NCBI GenBank assembly: GCA_043769275.1
Contig: JAYVJM010000036.1
Coordinates: forward strand, 1 to 18,272
Direction of reading: 5' to 3'
Source of the DNA: JAYVJM01 sp043769275
GTDB taxonomy: Bacteria; Pseudomonadota; Gammaproteobacteria; Pseudomonadales; UBA7239
Length of the DNA stretch: 18,272 bases
Part shown: piece after piece, positions 14,969-18,272 of the stretch
How the letters are laid out: every line of letters starts with the position of its first letter
How positions within the stretch are numbered: the first letter of the stretch is position 1
Notes under the pieces: generated by a model
The model's database searches: none
Told to the model about the DNA's origin: nothing
What the model saw: the letters and a program-made list of their open reading frames with translations, nothing else
Made by a program: the position numbers and the translations under genes

Positions 14969-16768
14969 ATGAAACCAATCCAGACCATGAAAAAAAAGAT
15001 ATCTAAATCGAAACGCAAGCCCGACTTTGCGCCACACAGCCACATGGATGTTTATTTGCGTTTGTTGACATATGTGAAACCGGTGCGCGGCATGTTTTTG
15101 TTGAGCGTACTGGGCATTGTGATTTTCTCTGCGGCACAGCCTTTGTTGCCTGAGCTGATGAAACACATCGTCAACGCGATTCAAGACAAGGACGTTGCCG
15201 CCCGTTGGACGCTGCCGTGGATGGCGGTCGGCGTGTTTGCGTTGCAGGGCTTAGGCACGTTTATCAGCGGTTATTCGATGGCGCATGTGTCCGGCACCAT
15301 TGTTAGAAATCTGCAAAAAGAGCTATTCAACCACTACACCACCCTACCGGCCGCGTATTTTGATGCCACCCCCAGCGGCCAGAATGTGGCGCGCATTACA
15401 GGCAGCGTGGGCATGGTGACGGCGGCCATTACCAAGGCGTTGGTGGTGGTGTTGCGCGAGGGGCTGTCGGTTGTTTTTCTGGTGGGATATATTTTTTACA
15501 GCAACTGGGAGCTGTCTCTCACCTTTTTGGTTATCGCGCCTTTTATTGCTTTTATGGTGCGTTATGCGGGTGGGCGTTTTCATAAAGTCAGCCACAAAAT
15601 GCAAAATATTGCCGGTGATACGCTCCAGGTTATCAATGAAATGATGACGGGTTATCGCGTCATGCGCAGTTTTGGTGGCGAAAAATACGAAAAGGATCGT
15701 TTTGCTGAAACCTGCGATAAAAGCTTCAAGCTACAGATGCAGATGCAGAAAGTGGCATCCATTAACGCACCCGTTTTGCAATTGATTGTCGCCATTGCCA
15801 TCGCCATCATTGTTTTTTTGATCTTGCAGCCCAGCGTGCTTGAGCATGCCAGTGCGGGCGACTTAATTGCCTATATCACTGCAGTGGCGTTGCTGCCGAA
15901 ACCTGTTAAACAGCTCAGTGAAATTAATGGGGATATTCAAAAAGGCATCGCCGGCGCGCAGCGTGTTTTTGAAGTGTTGGATACGCCCACGGAGGTGGAC
16001 AGCGGCACCGTGAACTGTGTGCGGGCAGCGGGCGATTTGCGTGTGCACGGATTGTCTTACCGCTATTCTGCCGAGGCCGAACCGGTATTGATCGAGATTG
16101 ATTTTGAAGCCGCCGCTGGGCAAACCGTCGCACTAGTGGGGCATTCCGGTAGCGGAAAATCGACGCTGGTGAGCTTGATACCGCGCTTTTACGAATATGA
16201 AGCCGGTGAAATTTTGCTCGACGGCACGCCGATCAAAAACTACAAATTGACCGACCTGCGCGCGCAGATTGCGCTGGTAACGCAGCATGTTGTGTTGTTT
16301 AAAGACAGCGTGGCGAACAATATCGCTTATGGCAGCTTGGCCAGTCGTTCACGCAGCGAGATCATCGCGGCAGCACAGGCGGCCAACGCGATGGAGTTTA
16401 TCGACAAGCTGCCTTTGGGTTTGGATACCCAAATTGGCGAAAATGGCTTGCAGTTGTCGGGAGGCCAACGTCAGCGCCTTGCTATCGCACGCGCCTTGCT
16501 GAAAGATGCGCCCATCTTGATTCTGGATGAAGCCACGTCGGCGCTGGACAATGAGTCTGAAGCCAAAATCCAGCAGGCGTTACAGCGTGTGATGAACAAC
16601 CGCACCACGCTGGTGATCGCGCACCGTTTATCGACCATCGAACAGGCCGACATGATTCTGGTGATGGACAAAGGGCGCATTGTTGAGCGCGGCACGCACG
16701 CCCGCCTGCTGGAAAAAAATGGTTTTTACGCCCGTTTATACCGCTCTGGTTTTGACGAGGCAGGCTGA
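14969..16768 (+). CDS. msbA: Lipid A export ABC transporter MsbA
   Basis: MsbA flips lipid A-core from the inner to the outer leaflet of the inner membrane, using ATP. This 599-residue half-transporter has a six-helix transmembrane domain (about 40-310) fused to an ABC domain (about 355-590). Walker A is GHSGSGKST (391-399), the Q-loop glutamine is Q439, the signature is LSGGQ (496-500), Walker B is ILILDE (516-521) and the switch histidine is H552. A lysine-rich N-terminus precedes the first helix. An ATG at 14987 would shorten it by six residues; neither start has a clear Shine-Dalgarno site. The usual partner lpxK does not follow. The gene is divergent from thiE. A homodimeric exporter of another lipid is the alternative. 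Confidence 0.9.
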   Translation: MKPIQTMKKKISKSKRKPDFAPHSHMDVYLRLLTYVKPVRGMFLLSVLGIVIFSAAQPLLPELMKHIVNAIQDKDVAARWTLPWMAVGVFALQGLGTFISGYSMAHVSGTIVRNLQKELFNHYTTLPAAYFDATPSGQNVARITGSVGMVTAAITKALVVVLREGLSVVFLVGYIFYSNWELSLTFLVIAPFIAFMVRYAGGRFHKVSHKMQNIAGDTLQVINEMMTGYRVMRSFGGEKYEKDRFAETCDKSFKLQMQMQKVASINAPVLQLIVAIAIAIIVFLILQPSVLEHASAGDLIAYITAVALLPKPVKQLSEINGDIQKGIAGAQRVFEVLDTPTEVDSGTVNCVRAAGDLRVHGLSYRYSAEAEPVLIEIDFEAAAGQTVALVGHSGSGKSTLVSLIPRFYEYEAGEILLDGTPIKNYKLTDLRAQIALVTQHVVLFKDSVANNIAYGSLASRSRSEIIAAAQAANAMEFIDKLPLGLDTQIGENGLQLSGGQRQRLAIARALLKDAPILILDEATSALDNESEAKIQQALQRVMNNRTTLVIAHRLSTIEQADMILVMDKGRIVERGTHARLLEKNGFYARLYRSGFDEAG

Positions 16769-16792
16769 TGAAACAACACGCGATTCGTCATG

Positions 16793-16825
16793 CCGCTCAT
16801 GGTTCGACGAGCTCACCATGAACGG
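16793..16825. repeat. REP-like palindromic repeat after msbA, copy A
   Basis: Eleven-base arms ccgctcatggt (16793-16803) and accatgaacgg (16815-16825) pair with one G-U position around tcgacgagctc. It begins 24 bases after the msbA stop codon. The shape, a long stem with a loop built on gtcgaac/gagctc, matches a palindrome widely seen between proteobacterial genes. Confidence 0.65.
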
Positions 16826-16872
16826 AGCCAAGCCAAACCGCTATGACCGTTCGTTCTGAGGCACGCCCACAA

Positions 16873-16900
16873 GCCGCTCATCCTGAGCCTGTCGAAGGAC
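16873..16900 (+). repeat. REP-like repeat half after msbA, copy B
   Basis: gccgctcatcctgagcc followed by tgtcgaaggac is the same unit as copy C near rph, with two differences over 26 bases. The expected right arm (gaacgg or gagcgg) is missing and replaced by accccac. A related half-arm, ccgttcgttctgag, lies just upstream at 16847-16860. Confidence 0.6.
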
Positions 16901-16958
16901 ACCCCACATCCCCATCAACACGGCCATCATTTTTTTCCATCCCACAAAGGTGATTCCC

Positions 16959-17972
16959 ATGAAATTAGGTTTGCATCTCGGCTACTGGAACCGCAACCCC
17001 TACCCCGGTATTGAAATTGCCAAAGAGGCAGAGGCGCTGGGTTATGATTCCATCTGGACAGCCGAAGCCTACGGCTCCGACTGTATTTCACCGCTGGCGT
17101 GGCTCGGCTCGCACACCAGCAAAATCCGCCTCGGCACCTCGGTGATGCAAATTTCGGCGCGCACGCCTACCTGCGCGGCGATGACGGCGTTGACCATGGA
17201 TCATCTGTCCAGCGGGCGTTTTATTATGGGCATTGGCGTGTCGGGGCCGCAAGTGGTGGAAGGTTGGTACGGCCAAGGTTTTAAAAAGCCACTGGAGCGC
17301 ACCAAAGAATGGATGGATATTTTCCGCCAAGTGATAAAACGTGAAGCGCCGGTCACGTTGCAGGGCAACCAGTACCAGTTGCCGTTTACAGGCGCGAACA
17401 GCCTAGGCTTAGGCAAGCCGCTTAAGTCGATTACCCACCCGCTGCGCAAACACATTCCGGTATTTATGGGCGCAGAAGGGCCTAAAAATATCGAGCTGGC
17501 CACGCAGATTGCCGACGGCTGGTTCCCGATTTTTGTCTCGCCTTACCGCATGCACATTTTTGACGAATCCATCAAAAATCGCGCGCCTAATTTTGAAATC
17601 ACCGCCATGGTGCAAACCAACATCAACGATGATTTGAAGCAGGCGTTACTGCCCACCAAAATGATGCTGGCGCTGTATGTTGGCGGCATGGGTGCGAAGG
17701 AAGAAAACTTCCATAAAAACGTGATGGAACGCATGGGTTTTGATGTGCAGAAAGTGCAGGATTTGTATCTGGCGGGCGACCATGCCGGCGCCATTGAAGC
17801 CATCCCCGACGCGCTGGCCGACGAGATTTCTTTGTCCGGCCCCGTCGAGCGCATCAAAGAGCGTTTGGTCGACTGGAAAAAATCGGCCATCACCACACTG
17901 ATGATCAGCCGCACCGATGACCCCGCCGCCGACATGGGGCGAATTCGCCAGTTTGCCGAGATGGTGTTGTAG
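16959..17972 (+). CDS. LLM-class flavin/F420-type oxidoreductase
   Basis: This 337-residue protein belongs to the luciferase-like monooxygenase superfamily, TIM-barrel enzymes that use FMN or coenzyme F420. The N-terminus MKLGLHLGYWNR and EAEALGYDSIWTAEAYGSD (residues about 23-41), then IRLGTSVMQISARTP (about 56-70), DHLSSGRFIMGIGVSGPQVVEGW (about 80-102) and VFMGAEGPKNIELATQIADGWFP (about 168-190) fit the F420-dependent subgroup common in actinobacteria and also seen in marine gammaproteobacteria. The substrate is unknown and the cofactor cannot be decided from sequence alone. AAAGGTGA five bases before the ATG at 16959 supports this start over a GTG at 16950. It stands alone behind repeat elements. 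Confidence 0.85.
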   Translation: MKLGLHLGYWNRNPYPGIEIAKEAEALGYDSIWTAEAYGSDCISPLAWLGSHTSKIRLGTSVMQISARTPTCAAMTALTMDHLSSGRFIMGIGVSGPQVVEGWYGQGFKKPLERTKEWMDIFRQVIKREAPVTLQGNQYQLPFTGANSLGLGKPLKSITHPLRKHIPVFMGAEGPKNIELATQIADGWFPIFVSPYRMHIFDESIKNRAPNFEITAMVQTNINDDLKQALLPTKMMLALYVGGMGAKEENFHKNVMERMGFDVQKVQDLYLAGDHAGAIEAIPDALADEISLSGPVERIKERLVDWKKSAITTLMISRTDDPAADMGRIRQFAEMVL

Positions 17973-17984
17973 AGCCGTTGTTGT

Positions 17985-18033
17985 GGTTCCCGTACCCCAA
18001 GGGCACTTCCTGCGGGGCGCGCGAGCGGGAACC
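17985..18033. repeat. Compound stem-loop after the LLM gene
   Basis: Outer arms ggttcccg (17985-17992) and cgggaacc (18026-18033) are perfect. Inside, cccc (17995-17998) pairs with gggg (18014-18017), leaving a G/C-rich bulge, and agg/cct can close an inner loop. It begins 12 bases after the stop codon. No T-run follows, so it may be a REP-type element or mRNA-end structure, not a classical terminator. Confidence 0.5.
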
Positions 18034-18063
18034 CATTTGTCGTTATTGTCGGCAAGGAAAATT

Positions 18064-18174
18064 ATGCGAAATTATGGATTAGGCTTTATTGGTGATAACG
18101 CCATTTTTGAGCACGTAAAAATCACGGTGCTGAAATACAGGCTCAAGATTAGTCTTGCTGAATTCAATAAGAAT
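18064..18174 (+). pseudogene. Eco47II-like restriction endonuclease, 5' fragment cut by the IS
   Basis: The ATG at 18064 follows aaggaaa at good spacing and opens a frame of 37 codons up to the IS boundary at 18174/18175. The peptide includes NYGLGFIGDNAIFEHVK and TVLKYRLKISLAEFNKN. From memory this closely resembles the N-terminus of Eco47II-type type II restriction endonucleases (LGFISD..., HVK.TV.KYRF.I.L..FNKNL). The frame then runs into IS sequence for 18 codons and stops at 18231, so no intact enzyme can be made from this copy. No cognate methyltransferase lies in the window. The base composition is more AT-rich than the housekeeping genes, in keeping with acquired DNA. The family call rests on a short match. 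Confidence 0.6.
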
Positions 18175-18272
18175 CTGATGTTACGCAACCCTCCCCTGAT
18201 AAGCTTGCCGAATGAAAAAAGCCGACCTTGATTTATACACCGACTATTTGTTGAGCACTTTTGGTGCTGCGA
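18175..18272 (+). mobile_element. Right insertion-sequence end
   Basis: Bases 18175-18267 are the perfect inverted copy of 1-93. The element begins at ctgatgttacgcaacc, 37 bases before its transposase start codon, and is inserted inside the restriction endonuclease-like gene. Both copies show only this same end of the element, pointing outward. Confidence 0.85.
18212..18272 (+). CDS. IS transposase, N-terminal fragment (cut by window edge)
   Basis: The ATG at 18212 opens a frame of 20 complete codons (MKKADLDLYTDYLLSTFGAA) that continues past the window. It is identical to the fragment at 56-1. The opening recalls DDE transposases of the IS4/IS701 group. No strong Shine-Dalgarno site precedes it, which is common for transposases. 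Confidence 0.65.
   Translation, partial: MKKADLDLYTDYLLSTFGAA

Noticed and set aside
16847..16855. ccgttcgtt as an AlgR-binding site upstream of the LLM gene
   Set aside because: It nearly matches the Pseudomonas AlgR consensus, but it is part of the palindromic repeat family and so is expected here for another reason.
17985..18033. Hairpin as an integron attC site
   Set aside because: The outer arms ggttcccg/cgggaacc do not have the RYYYAAC and GTTRRRY core ends, and no integrase or cassette array is present.
1..18272. Whole window as a composite transposon
   Set aside because: The interior is mostly core genes (argH, pyrE, crc, rph, hemL, thiE, msbA) in an order partly shared with Pseudomonas, and the IS copies are cut by the window edges.

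Overview
The window is a stretch of gammaproteobacterial chromosome, most likely from the broad Pseudomonadales/Cellvibrionales group. The evidence is the gene content and order: an AlgZ/AlgR-type two-component pair divergent from argH, a Crc homologue (catabolite repression control) lying between pyrE and rph, and a thiE-hemL-tadA cluster. I infer this from synteny and protein resemblance; I ran no search and do not name a genus.

Layout. 1-93 and 18175-18267 are perfect inverted copies of one insertion-sequence end, each carrying the first codons of an outward-pointing transposase. 94-483 is AT-rich DNA without a convincing gene. 484-2329 (minus) is the algR-algZ pair. argH (2418-3839, plus) diverges from it and converges on a DUF4124/coiled-coil protein and pyrE (3850-5212, minus). 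crc (5330-6100, plus) follows, then an intergenic stretch with palindromic repeats, then rph (6264-6983, minus). 7040-10384 (minus) encodes a large exported M4 (thermolysin-like) metalloprotease with thrombospondin type-3 calcium motifs and seven FG-GAP repeats. Divergent from it, 10621-12333 (plus) encodes an exported, very proline/alanine/lysine-rich protein with a glycine-zipper segment, ended by a strong terminator. 12446-14897 (minus) is thiE-hemL-tadA, divergent from msbA (14969-16768, plus). After a second repeat-bearing gap comes an LLM-class flavin/F420-type oxidoreductase (16959-17972, plus), a compound hairpin, and the first 37 codons of an Eco47II-like restriction endonuclease cut off by the right-hand IS.

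Most of the window is housekeeping: arginine, pyrimidine, tetrapyrrole and thiamine synthesis, tRNA maturation and editing, and lipid A export. The accessory material is the secreted protease, the proline-rich protein facing it, the LLM oxidoreductase, and the IS/restriction-gene junction. Both window ends stop inside the same IS, so this is probably a contig broken at a repeat and not a composite transposon. I see no CRISPR array, tRNA or rRNA gene. The items most worth a second look are the protease with a complete seven-repeat propeller, the low-complexity protein beside it with a hairpin over its ribosome-binding site, the interrupted restriction gene, and the palindromic repeat family shared by two intergenic regions.
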